Part shown: piece after piece, positions 1 through 8,343 of the stretch
How the letters are laid out: the number at the start of each line of letters is the position of its first letter
Position numbering within the stretch: the first letter of the stretch is position 1
NCBI GenBank assembly: GCA_016617855.1
Contig: JAECUM010017531.1
Location: forward strand, 35,307-99,306
Origin: Megalonaias nervosa
Taxonomy: Eukaryota > Mollusca > Bivalvia > Unionida > Unionidae
Direction: 5' to 3'
DNA: 64,000 bases
Translations under genes and position numbers: made by a program
Notes under the pieces: model-generated
Database searches by the model: none
Told to the model about the DNA's origin: nothing
The model's input: the letters and a program-made list of their open reading frames with translations, nothing else

Positions 1-1913
1 ATCGATAGTAGGTTTATCGAAACATAAGCTAACATCGAAGATCTTAAATGAGTAAATTGCGGTGACTCGCCATCAAGGTAGCTCACAATGGTACCTAGTT
101 TCGTTCCATCTGATAAATAAGCATTACATCTGTTTATAAACGTATTTTTTCTCAGTTGTATCAGCGATTATAAAATCTAGTTCAGCATCGTCCATAATCA
201 ATCTTGTACACGCTCGTTTATAATCGTATGAACCACCTTGAGTAAATTTACCGATTATCTTTCTACCGAGATCTTTTGTAAATTTCTCATCGTATTCGTT
301 TCTGCATTTATTTATTTTAATAATATGATCTTCATCAATATCAGGGAATTCTTTTCTGGTATCATCGATATTAAATCTGTTCGGTTCTGGTAACCAAACT
401 TGCTTCTGTGAACTATACGATATAATCGCTTCAGTTACTCTCAACGATATTAAAAATCCAACATCAAGCATATATCGCAATAGTACTATTGGAACCCAAC
501 ATCGCTCTGAGAAATGTCTTCCAAACCAAGCATAAGTAATCGGATGGAGATTTTCTGCAAATTCGAATAATTCTACATGAGCAAATCCGGTTAAGTCAAC
601 ATCTGGTAAATGTCCGTTTATCGCAACCCTGGTCATGTCATGTGTAGGATGTCCGAATCTCTTAAAGTACTCAGAACATACTCCATATCCAAGAAAACTC
701 CCAGGATAACATGCTACCATATCAACTGAGATAACATCACTATGGTTGTATTTGGTGTTCCATAACCCACCGTGACCATATTCTATACAGCTTTTCTTGA
801 CATCTTCAAGGAATTCCGATCGTGTCGTTTTCCATGAATTTTTCTCCTGAGCGAAATGGGCAGCAACCGATGGTACGGTAAAGCAGTTATTCAGTAATTG
901 TCCAACTATGACATCATCAGAGGTATATTTCAATGCAAGATGTTCCATTTCTTCATGGAGAGATTCTGTACGATAAATATCACCGTTAGGCCGTACAAAC
1001 TGATCGTAATGATTATATTCCGAACTCTGAAATAACCAAACAGACACAGGGTCGCTTTTGCTGATATTTTTAATAAAATCAAATATATCACCGTTATAAA
1101 ACTTAACTTTTCTATCTCGTGGAAATATCGTTACAGCATTAGTCCATGCATGTGCATTATGATCAACGATTGTTATAGGGTTTCCATTTTTATATATTTT
1201 GGTTCGTATAATATCTCTCCGGTTAGTGTTTTTACTGTTATTGGAAATCTTAATAACTTTTCTAGTTCAGCAACATCCTTAATAGATGCACCAGTATCTT
1301 TAACGGACTCTGCCCATTTGTTTATTTTTTTATGTCTTAAATCAGTTAAACCATTACCACGTATCGCATTTGTAAAATGTTCTGTAACTCGTTCAGCTAC
1401 GCAGTTTATTCTTGATATTTTCATCGGTTTCAGATCCGTAATATTAGGTTTATTATTTAGCGGAGATATTCCGTATATAACTGCAGTTGCTGGATAACTC
1501 TGTATATAATAGGGTTTATCAATGCCAGTAAGTATTCCGGGCTTAGATTTATTACTTAAAAGAACAATATTACCCCCGGGCTGCACACGGACTGGATCAC
1601 GCTTATCACGAATAATCCAAATATCTTCTTCTGTATTTACAATAAATTTTATTAAAATAAAATATTTTTGATTATCAAGGTGATTAATAATTACTTTTCC
1701 TCGTTTGTCATTCATCATATTAGTAACATTTCCAACTCTGAATGTTGACCATGCATAAACTGCACCATCGTCACGAAATTCCTTTTTTGCTTCACGAATA
1801 CGTTCGGTTACCATTAATGCCAGATCCTGCATCGAAGTACTGAGTTTATATTCTGATAGTCTGTCAAGGTCAAATCTAGCAGGGGAAGGTTCAATAACGG
1901 ATAATTCCTCCAT
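1..1913 (-). pseudogene. B-family DNA polymerase of the virus-like element, partial, two frameshifts
   Basis: This is the element's replicative polymerase. The ATG is at 1913-1911 and the reading frame runs to the window edge, so the C-terminal part is missing. The first segment (1913 to about 1190) is a conserved N-terminal module in which I see no exonuclease motif. The second (about 1186-151) holds palm motif A, VDMVACYPGS, with the metal-binding Asp near 723, and a motif B-like stretch, IIGKFTQGG, near 260-232. The third (about 144-1) continues the palm in another frame. The DTDS motif C is not reached. The first break is a one-base loss in the T5 run at 1187-1191 and the second a one-base gain in the T6 run at 145-150. 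Both are homopolymer changes. The start faces the zinc-protein gene across 49 bp. The family match comes from recognition and the motif A/B pattern, so 'PolB' is firm and the subclass is not. Confidence 0.8.
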
Positions 1914-1962
1914 ATTATAATTAGGGCAAGTATATATTTAATTGAACATTAATCTTTTGTAT
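1914..1962. promoter_or_regulatory. Divergent AT-rich intergenic region, likely bidirectional promoter
   Basis: The polymerase (minus) and the zinc protein (plus) start 49 bp apart. The gap is AT-rich with a TATA-like stretch (tatatattta, 1931-1940). Promoter function is inferred from geometry and composition only. Confidence 0.4.
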
Positions 1963-2274
1963 ATGATTGAAACACAAAACAAATGTGCTTGGCTCAAAAT
2001 TGGATATACTTCTACTTGTAATAAATCATGCGTGAATGAATATTGTAGTTATCATATGCAATGTGTCAGAAATGGAAGTCTAGGACCAAAACCGTGTATT
2101 GTGTGTAGTGCTGGAGTGCGAGGAAGAACTCAACTGTGCGCGCAATGCGGTGGTAAAAAGTACAGAGAATTAAAACGATATTATGACAAAAAAAATAACG
2201 CTGACTCTCCTATAAAAACCGAAGGAGATTATTTGGCTAGATTTTCAAAAAAAAATAATGATTTAAACAAATAG
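1963..2274 (+). CDS. Small Cys-rich zinc-binding protein
   Basis: A 103-residue protein. I chose the ATG at 1963; an in-frame TTG lies 21 bases upstream. The N-terminal two thirds hold Cys8, Cys19, Cys23, Cys28, His31 and Cys34, followed by two CxxC pairs at 45/48 and 59/62. That spacing fits one or two zinc ribbons or treble-clef folds. The C-terminus is basic and polar (Lys/Asn-rich). Small zinc proteins of this sort are recurrent accessory genes of Polinton-like elements, but I know of no assigned function, so DNA or RNA binding is only a guess. It is divergent from the polymerase and ends 12 bp before the HNH gene, so the two may be co-transcribed. Confidence 0.65.
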   Translation: MIETQNKCAWLKIGYTSTCNKSCVNEYCSYHMQCVRNGSLGPKPCIVCSAGVRGRTQLCAQCGGKKYRELKRYYDKKNNADSPIKTEGDYLARFSKKNNDLNK

Positions 2275-2286
2275 TATTATATATAA

Positions 2287-2787
2287 ATGAAACAAAACGA
2301 ATTTGTGTCACATCCAATCCTTACCAATTATGAAGCATCTCGAGAAGGTGTAATCAGACACTGTAGATTGAAAAAACCAGTCGGTAGTATTTGTAATACT
2401 GGTTATTTTAGATTCAATACCAAAGGAAATAAAAATTATTACTCACATAAATTCATATTTGAATGTCATTTTGGGGTCATTAAAGATGGACTTGTAGTTG
2501 ACCACATTGATGGAAATCCCCATAATAATCGGTTATCTAACTTACAGGCTATTACACAAAGTCAGAATGCTGCACGGGGAAATACTGGAAAATGTAAAAA
2601 GTTTGCAAGAAGATCTATTAAATCCGTAAATACAGAGACTAGGGAAGAAATTATGTTCAAGTCAATTAATTCTGCTGCCAAATATTTTGACATAGTATCA
2701 CCTTCAGTAAAATTCGTTGCAGATAATATTACTAGATCTGCATTTTCGAAAATATATAATCAGCGGATAGTATTTGAATATATCTAA
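2287..2787 (+). CDS. HNH homing-type endonuclease with NUMOD domains
   Basis: A 166-residue protein that reads as a free-standing HNH endonuclease. Residues about 8-30 look like a NUMOD4 segment (NYEASREGVIRH). The HNH_3-type core is at about 50-95: His54, VDHIDGN at 71-77 with the catalytic His73, then the Asn-rich NN..L.NL pattern and T90...QN. Residues about 111-150 resemble a NUMOD1 DNA-binding helix-turn-helix (SINSAAKYF). Such enzymes cut DNA at specific sites and often spread themselves or a neighbouring intron or gene. In this element it could act as a selfish gene or in genome processing. The frame is intact. The start ATG follows the zinc gene by 12 bp on the same strand. Confidence 0.85.
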   Translation: MKQNEFVSHPILTNYEASREGVIRHCRLKKPVGSICNTGYFRFNTKGNKNYYSHKFIFECHFGVIKDGLVVDHIDGNPHNNRLSNLQAITQSQNAARGNTGKCKKFARRSIKSVNTETREEIMFKSINSAAKYFDIVSPSVKFVADNITRSAFSKIYNQRIVFEYI

Positions 2788-2823
2788 CTCTCTATTCTTA
2801 CAAAAACAAATAGTTCGACTCTG

Positions 2824-3261
2824 TTAATTTTCCCAAGGGTTTTGTTTAGCCATAATTACAGTCAGGGGTCCACCTTCATCGCTCTCAGCGTCATTATCAT
2901 TTTTTACAGAATCAGATAACATAATCTTTCTTAATTGCATTACACGATTATCCACAATCTTTTTTCTTTCGTACTCGTGAGACAGTTCGGATTTAATATT
3001 TTCGATAGAACGTGCAAGAGGTGCAAATAGCTTTATTTGATTGTCGTTTACCATGGCTAGTGATTCAAGCATGGATTGATAAATTAATTTTATAAATCTG
3101 TAGTTTGAAGATAATGTATATTTATTATCAAATTTTCTCTGTTGCAGTAATTCAAAATCGCACATGATTTTCGGAGGGTCGAGATTATCAGATATTTTCA
3201 TTCCGTTATGTTTTAGTTTTTTAATAGCAGAAATAATATCATTGATGTTTTCTTGGTTCAT
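2824..3261 (-). CDS. Unrecognised 145-residue helical, acidic-tailed protein
   Basis: Intact ORF with ATG at 3261, preceded by an AT-rich stretch (3262-3300) with a tatatatata run that could serve as a TATA box. The protein is predicted mostly alpha-helical by eye, is rich in Lys, Asn, Ile and Leu, and ends in an acidic stretch (NDNDAESDEGG) and a short hydrophobic tail. I see no catalytic motif, signal peptide or membrane segment. It lies convergent with the HNH gene, 36 bp apart. Its length, intactness and position among element genes make it a likely real gene of unknown role. Confidence 0.55.
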   Translation of the reverse strand: MNQENINDIISAIKKLKHNGMKISDNLDPPKIMCDFELLQQRKFDNKYTLSSNYRFIKLIYQSMLESLAMVNDNQIKLFAPLARSIENIKSELSHEYERKKIVDNRVMQLRKIMLSDSVKNDNDAESDEGGPLTVIMAKQNPWEN

Positions 3262-3309
3262 TATATATATATATTTTTTATATTTAATATAAAAATAAAC
3301 AAAAATATA

Positions 3310-3684
3310 CAGCGCGGGGTGACATTCGGTCTACCATTCCATAGTTGTATCAGATAAACCTAATGAGGTTCCGAATCTTTATTTAGACATTTACCCCCAA
3401 AGAGACCCCTAAATATCCGTAACCGAAACTTTAGAGGCTCAGAGGGTTGTCTGTATGTGTAGGTCTTATTTTGTGACCAATCAGATTCTGTTTATTGTTG
3501 CCTTACAAGAATTCCTAGATATCCGTAACCGAAACTCTAAGAACTCAAAGGCTGATTGGTCTTTGTGACCTGGAATCTCATTAGGTTTATTTTTAGTTTG
3601 CGATTGTGTCTTTTGGAATGGCCCCTGTGTGGGGTACCCCTTTAGTGAAGTCACAAGGTCACGACCTCATATCACCCCCCGCTG
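3310..3684. mobile_element. TA-flanked inverted-repeat element (MITE-like), 375 bp
   Basis: Ends are imperfect inverted repeats starting CAGCGCGGGGTGA (left) and CAGCGGGGGGTGA (right, reverse complement). They are flanked by TA at 3308-3309 and 3685-3686, as for Tc1/mariner-type insertions. Further inverted pairs nest inside: 3356-3372 with 3572-3588 (one mismatch), and 3475-3484 with 3552-3561. An 18-base direct repeat (atatccgtaaccgaaact) sits at 3413 and 3519. It contains no ORF. It could be a MITE inside the virus-like element or a structured element of that virus's own; the TA flanks favour a MITE. Confidence 0.6.
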
Positions 3685-3691
3685 TATATTT

Positions 3692-3972
3692 TGATGAGAT
3701 GATATGATGATGAGATGATATGATGAAATGCTGTCTTCACGCTAGCACACCAACCCATAACGATCAACCAATGGGTTATTCACAAAAGTGAATCCACCAC
3801 GTGTTGACGTAGTGGATTGGTGTACTCTGAAGACGGGGGTGGCTGGAGCCCCCAATAAATTATAAATTTTGGCATAAAATCGCCCCCGCAGACATATGTC
3901 TTTCTCAGGTTTCGAACTATGACCCTCCGGATGAGAGTTTCTACACGCTATCAACTGAGCTATCGGACCTTG
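3692..3972 (-). mobile_element. tRNA-like Pol III unit: SINE or viral small-RNA gene
   Basis: Read on the minus strand, a tRNA-like head begins near 3972. It has an A box (TAGCTCAGTTGA) and, about 45 bases on, a B box (AGTTCGAAACC), but the cloverleaf arms do not pair well. A body follows with several short hairpins, for example aacccat/atgggtt and a longer pair around the ttggtgt segments. The tail is an imperfect TCATCATATCATC microsatellite (about 3692-3728). Head, body and tail match SINE architecture. A TTTT run about 105 bases from the head could instead stop a short Pol III transcript. An ORF at 3742-3954 is incidental. Confidence 0.5.
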
Positions 3973-4317
3973 TTATAAATACATATTAAAAAAGTTAGCA
4001 TGTGTTTACCAATGTGTCAGTCATATCGTTATTCCTAAAAACTACAATATTCTTAACAAAAACCACATTTTTCTGTCTAAAATGAGATTTTATATTTCTA
4101 GTTTCCGAAATATATATAATTCTGTATAACACTGAGTCTATGCGTGGGCCATAACAGCGGATATTGATTTAGTTATAATATATAGCGGTCTTAAAATAAC
4201 TTTACGCACATGTTATGGAATAATCAATATGCAGCCACAGTTTTCTAGACTTCATTGTGCACGGATTTTATGTAAACAAAAGAATAAATATCCGGATATT
4301 GTTATAATAAAAACGTT
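3973..4317. other. AT-rich non-coding stretch in the element
   Basis: No convincing gene on either strand. The plus-strand ORF beginning at 4229 runs antisense into the penton-like gene and is not supported. The stretch lies downstream of the capsid gene module and may hold its transcript 3' end. Confidence 0.4.
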
Positions 4318-5733
4318 CTATGAGCGTACATATATGTTTATATTAAGAGATTCGTTCCTCGTGTCCAGAATTCTATTATTTTGGTCTGTAAGTTTGAAAT
4401 TTATTCTTGTCAGAAATGGATTATGAACTCGCAGGTAAACGGGATTAATTGGTTCTGCCACAATTAACCAGCCTGGTGGGACAATCGGGCTAAAACTGAA
4501 TAGTATGTACCCTTGCTCCGCAGTGCCACTGTGGTGGCTAGATTTAGAAAGATCTACCTGATAGCTACCTTCAATAACATCACATACCAGATTGATTGCA
4601 ATTGTTGTTGTTATGTTTACAATGCCCGGTGATATATGTCTACCGGCACCAAAGGGGTTGTTATTGTGTTTTAGTATAACCGGTGGTGGGGCTATTTTTT
4701 TCCACGATTCAATTACTCCCGGATAATATTCTTCAATAAGATCATTTAATGATTTCTTCATTTCAGCGTTATTTAAATCTGGTATAACAAATGTTTGTAA
4801 ATCTTTTTCTGTTATTTTATAATGATTAAGAAATAATTTCTTCAAATTTGGTCTTGTGTAAGGACTATCTAATTCAGTAGTTGTAGCTTTTATAATACTT
4901 CGATCGGCGATATATAAATCGAATAAGATACCATTTAAATGTTTTATTGACTCGATTATTTGCTGTTTTACACTTTCATTATAATGTTGTGATAATGAAA
5001 TAAGTAAATTTCTTAAATCATTAAACATTTTATCGTATTCAGGTTTAAGAGTATCTAAAAACCATTTAATAAATTTTTCATCAACACTATCTCGATCTCG
5101 CGCCCCTGGCGTCTTGATAATAGTAAATATTGATCTAATTATCTTGGGGATCCTTTTACCGTCAAAATCGGTAAAGTAGTATGTATCATCGTTTGGATCA
5201 TTTTTAAATGTTATATAATTCCATGGATATTTATTTCGATATTCTGGATTTTTAATGAATTTTTCTTCACTCGTTTTAAACTCATTTTTAGTTGGTTCTG
5301 AAACTCCATTATAAACAGGTGCGACATCAGGCCATCCTAACACGGATCTAATCGAACTCTGATAAATATCTACGGAGTAATCAGGAGAATTTATTTCAAT
5401 AACCGCAGATAGTGTTGGTTCGTGAACAGTAATCGCTATTTTAGATTCTTTCCTCGTGATAGATTTAATTCTGCGTTGGAATTCATCATTAATCTGTTCT
5501 ATTTGATAACTGCCCGTTGAAATTCCAACAACCTGCCAGTCAGGTGTTCCATCCGGTTTATTTTTATTCGCAAATACCAGTGAATTATTTGGTTGTTGTC
5601 CACCAAACGGTTTTGATCTAATATTAGGCCAACTATAATAAACTCGTAATTGCGCTAATGCTATTTCCTTTGCTGGAATTGCAGTCGGAAAATTAACGCT
5701 AAATTCAGGATTTGTTGAACTTAATGATATCAT
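4318..5733 (-). CDS. Penton/spike-like structural protein of the virus-like element
   Basis: Intact, 471 residues, ATG at 5733. Residues 1-136 carry a pattern I associate with Polinton-type minor structural proteins: a beta-rich start with PAKEIALAQLRVYYSWPNI, then GSYQIEQINDEF and VDIYQSSIRSVLGW. Residues about 137-360 are a helix-rich, charged insert. Residues 361-471 return to beta strands (SPGIVNITTTIAINLVCDV, FSFSPIVPPGW, LTDQNNRILD), consistent with a jelly-roll or spike domain. In such elements a protein of this kind is proposed to form the vertex or a vertex-attached spike. It is the last gene of the minus-strand capsid module. The family match is from recognition; whether it is the true penton or a spike needs a structure comparison. 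Confidence 0.6.
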   Translation of the reverse strand: MISLSSTNPEFSVNFPTAIPAKEIALAQLRVYYSWPNIRSKPFGGQQPNNSLVFANKNKPDGTPDWQVVGISTGSYQIEQINDEFQRRIKSITRKESKIAITVHEPTLSAVIEINSPDYSVDIYQSSIRSVLGWPDVAPVYNGVSEPTKNEFKTSEEKFIKNPEYRNKYPWNYITFKNDPNDDTYYFTDFDGKRIPKIIRSIFTIIKTPGARDRDSVDEKFIKWFLDTLKPEYDKMFNDLRNLLISLSQHYNESVKQQIIESIKHLNGILFDLYIADRSIIKATTTELDSPYTRPNLKKLFLNHYKITEKDLQTFVIPDLNNAEMKKSLNDLIEEYYPGVIESWKKIAPPPVILKHNNNPFGAGRHISPGIVNITTTIAINLVCDVIEGSYQVDLSKSSHHSGTAEQGYILFSFSPIVPPGWLIVAEPINPVYLRVHNPFLTRINFKLTDQNNRILDTRNESLNINIYVRS

Positions 5734-5810
5734 AGTAGTTTTGACGGCGTTGTATTAGCCACGATCTGCTGAAGTAATTGAGACTCTGACATTATTATTA
5801 TCGTTATTAT

Positions 5811-6295
5811 TTAATTCTCCATCTTTCCGTTATTATCATTAGCGATTATGAACGCTTCATCGTAGGTTTTCATTATCGTTACGAACTCCTCATCGGATAT
5901 TTTACCATCATCGAGATACGCTGAAATATACGAGCATAATTTAGTGCATGCGGCTGTTGCTGTGTGCAATTTCATCACGTACTCGTTTAGTTTATCATTC
6001 GTACACGTAGATATTTTTTTAGAGATAATACTGAAAATACCTGCACATGTTGTTGCCGTTGAAACTATAATCGTTGCAACTGCAGGCGCTGTCATCGTTA
6101 TTGTTGATAATAATAATCCAGTTCCAGCAATAACTGCAGAAACCGAGTATATCATTATATCAATAACGACCATACGACGACGATATTTTTTTACCTTTAT
6201 CGTGTAATCGTCGATGATATTTTTTAGTTTGGTTTGACACTCACATACTGAGCGTATCTGTGACGTTGAACGTCGATAAATGACTCTTGATTCAT
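5811..6295 (-). pseudogene. Small membrane protein of the element, N-terminal frame break likely
   Basis: The clear ORF is 6173-5811 (120 residues). It has two hydrophobic segments near its start (about residues 6-25 and 28-48), a Cys/Lys-rich middle, and a helical C-terminus with DDGKISDEEF. The frame stays open upstream and encodes a basic helical segment, but without an ATG. An ATG at 6295, ten bases after the fibre stop, opens a different frame that stops at once. The natural start is therefore probably 6295, with a single-base change between about 6290 and 6240; I cannot place it. Proteins with this hydrophobic pair and 'ISDEEF' tail recur in invertebrate Polinton-like elements, with no known function. 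A possible decayed relative lies at 56,362-56,514. Confidence 0.5.
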
Positions 6296-6304
6296 TATAC
6301 TTAT

Positions 6305-7401
6305 TTAAGTAACTAATTCGGGAGTTTCAGCTACAAACTCAATACACCACCAATAATCTGCTGTGGTTAACTTTTTATCATTCGCTATTAACATAAACGT
6401 TTCTTCAGCATCTTTATTTAACACTATAGACACAGTTCCAGAAAAATCATCGGTTGAATGACGCCATGGAAATGTGGTAAATATACTGAATTTTGCACTA
6501 CTAAATACAGATAATCTGTATACACCAGTAACCTCTGCAGTGTGTTTAAAAGTGTTATTTTCCTGCGACCATGTTGCCTTTCCTGATGCGACTGTGTACA
6601 CGATATTAATGATCTGTTTGTGAGGAATTTTAACGAGATTAGTTTTTTGAATAATGTTAGGAATACCACTAATGATATCGTTGAGTCTTGTGTTAATGTC
6701 AGCGAGATTAATAATAACAGTAGGTGGAGTTCCAAAAATTCGTTAATAGATCTGTGTACATTTCTACGAAAATTTAGAAATGTTTGTACGTGATTAAAAT
6801 ATTCAGTTCTAAATGAAGCAATTCCATCATTAATTGTCGTTAATGAAGTAGTTATTGGAATTTCCTTATCGTCGACGTATTTCTTCATTGCGGCGTCGAA
6901 ATCTGTTTCTGGTGTTCTGAGATTATTAATACCATTATTATTCATGTCGAGAAATGCACGCATTGTACCACCGCGCACTGACACGTATTTGGATTCTTGA
7001 TCATCGACGTATTTTTTTGTTGCTGCGTCTGTATCTGCGATTGGATCTCCAAGATATGTAATTTTTCTTCCTGACATAATAACATCACCTGTAAATACAT
7101 CACCAGTTTTCTTAACATAATCATTAACCGACTTACCGGAATCCTGTATTTTACCATGATCAGTGAAAGTAACGATATTATTAACAACCGCGTTGGGAAT
7201 TCGTACAAGAACATCTAGTAGTTGTATATTACTCGTTTTTAATCGTCCTTGTTTGTCCTGAAAAACGACGACTTCATTTTGATCCACACTCGTTATATTT
7301 AATAAATTATCGATTTCATTTCTGAGCTGACCAATGGTTGCATATTTAGATAAATCGACCTTCTGAGCTCTACCTGAGGATCTTCCGTAAATATCTACCA
7401 T
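6305..7401 (-). pseudogene. Tail-fibre-like attachment protein, one frameshift
   Basis: ATG at 7401-7399. The N-terminal half is a fibrous shaft. It has two copies of the motif that phage tail fibres use, at residues about 108-134 (ITYLGDPIADTDAATKKYVD) and 145-179 (INNLRTPETDFDAAMKKYVD). The frame breaks at an A5 run at 6734-6738 (T5 on the coding strand) and continues in another frame to the stop at 6305. The final 100 or so residues, read from about 6600, are beta-rich with aromatic residues (FPWRHSTDDFSG, DYWWCIEF), as in a trimeric knob. The family parallel suggests a trimeric host-binding fibre. The break is a net one-base loss, the same type as in the polymerase and the 10,242-11,413 gene. 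Confidence 0.65.
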
Positions 7402-7460
7402 TATATTTACTGATATCAGTTTAAGTACTATGACGTAGTGTAGTGAACGCGTGCACGACT

Positions 7461-7811
7461 TTATGAGGTCGATACAGCATCAAGCATAGCGAGGGTTTCA
7501 CGACCGCATATTGGAGGATCAGTTATTTTTTGTGTCGGTAGCGTTGAATACCAGATTGGAGCAGTATTATTGCTAACGTAATGAAGAAATTCTTTCGGTG
7601 GTGCTAATCCATACGAATCGAAATAAATAATTCCACGCGGATCAATTGCATATGCGACCCAGTGCGTGCCTGGGCCAGAATTGTTATCGAGATTAATAAT
7701 ACCGGTTTCATGTTGCATTGCAACGGTAGGTAATTGATCGCGCATAAAAACACCTCTGAAATTTTTTATTTTTAATTGCTTAGCAGCATTAAGTAAATCA
7801 AAATTGGACAT
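7461..7811 (-). CDS. Adenain-like cysteine protease (capsid maturation)
   Basis: I chose the ATG at 7811, giving 116 residues. The ORF is open further upstream, but that part overlaps the previous gene and is repeat-derived. The catalytic set is complete: His50 in GTHWVAY, Asp65 in YFDSYG, Gln94 in PTQK as the oxyanion residue, and Cys102 in PPICGRE. This is the order and spacing of adenovirus-type proteases, which cleave virion precursors inside the particle. The protein stops only 14 residues after the Cys, shorter than typical family members, so the 3' end may be truncated or carry an unseen break. It starts 8 bp after the upstream gene's stop. Confidence 0.8.
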   Translation of the reverse strand: MSNFDLLNAAKQLKIKNFRGVFMRDQLPTVAMQHETGIINLDNNSGPGTHWVAYAIDPRGIIYFDSYGLAPPKEFLHYVSNNTAPIWYSTLPTQKITDPPICGRETLAMLDAVSTS

Positions 7812-7819
7812 GGGTGTTA

Positions 7820-8320
7820 TTAGTAAACTGTCCCGGGAAGTCTTAGACCTTTTCCGTACCATGAAGGCGGGGTTCCTGGTAATCTTAGGCCTTTTCCGTA
7901 CCACGAAGGCGGGGTTCCTGGTAATCTTAGACCCTTTCCCTTTTTTTTGATTCCTTGTCCGGTTGCTTTCTTTAACGCCATTCCAGCAGCTGTTCCAACA
8001 GCACCCAGCGCAGCTGCCTTTGCAACAGCTGGTGCTGCAGCTGCTATTAATGCTGGTATTGCTGCGAGAAGTGGAAATATACCACCCGTTTTAGCGATGT
8101 CTTTGATGGCGCCCGCAGAAAGATTAAGTTTGACGCCTTTATTTGATTTTTTAGCGTCGTTGAAGTTTTTGAACTGACGCTCGGTTAACGACAGTTTATT
8201 TACACCAGTCATTTGTTCTCGCTTTAGCGATATTTTTATTCCGCAGTTATTTTTTGATGCTGATTGCAGCCTTTTAATCTGACCAGGAGTCAGACTCACA
8301 CTAACGTGATGATATGACAT
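7820..8320 (-). CDS. Hydrophobic, basic minor virion protein with C-terminal tandem repeat
   Basis: An intact 166-residue ORF starting at 8320. Residues 1-75 hold three loosely repeated basic units of the form VSLTPGQ / IKISLKREQ / LSLTERQ / VKLNLSAG. Residues about 78-115 form an Ala-rich hydrophobic segment (GGIFPLLAAIPALIAAAAP) that could insert in a membrane. Residues 121-166 are a Lys/Gly-rich tail with a 14-residue unit (GKGLRLPGTPPSWY) present two and a half times. Proteins with such SLT-Q repeats and an Ala-rich helix recur beside the protease in Polinton-like elements. A role like adenovirus core or membrane-lysis proteins is an inference from position. Its stop lies 8 bp before the protease ATG. 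Confidence 0.65.
   Translation of the reverse strand: MSYHHVSVSLTPGQIKRLQSASKNNCGIKISLKREQMTGVNKLSLTERQFKNFNDAKKSNKGVKLNLSAGAIKDIAKTGGIFPLLAAIPALIAAAAPAVAKAAALGAVGTAAGMALKKATGQGIKKKGKGLRLPGTPPSWYGKGLRLPGTPPSWYGKGLRLPGTVY
7836..7934 (-). repeat. 42-bp in-frame tandem repeat in the virion protein gene
   Basis: Two full copies and a part of a 42-base unit (14 codons) that differ by only a few bases. They encode the C-terminal GKGLRLPGTPPSWY repeats. The near identity suggests recent expansion. Confidence 0.75.
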
Positions 8321-8343
8321 TATAATTATTATGAACGATCTAA

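Noticed and set aside
3890..3972. Functional tRNA gene
   Set aside because: A and B boxes are good, but the acceptor, anticodon and T arms do not pair. A SINE head or Pol III unit is more likely.
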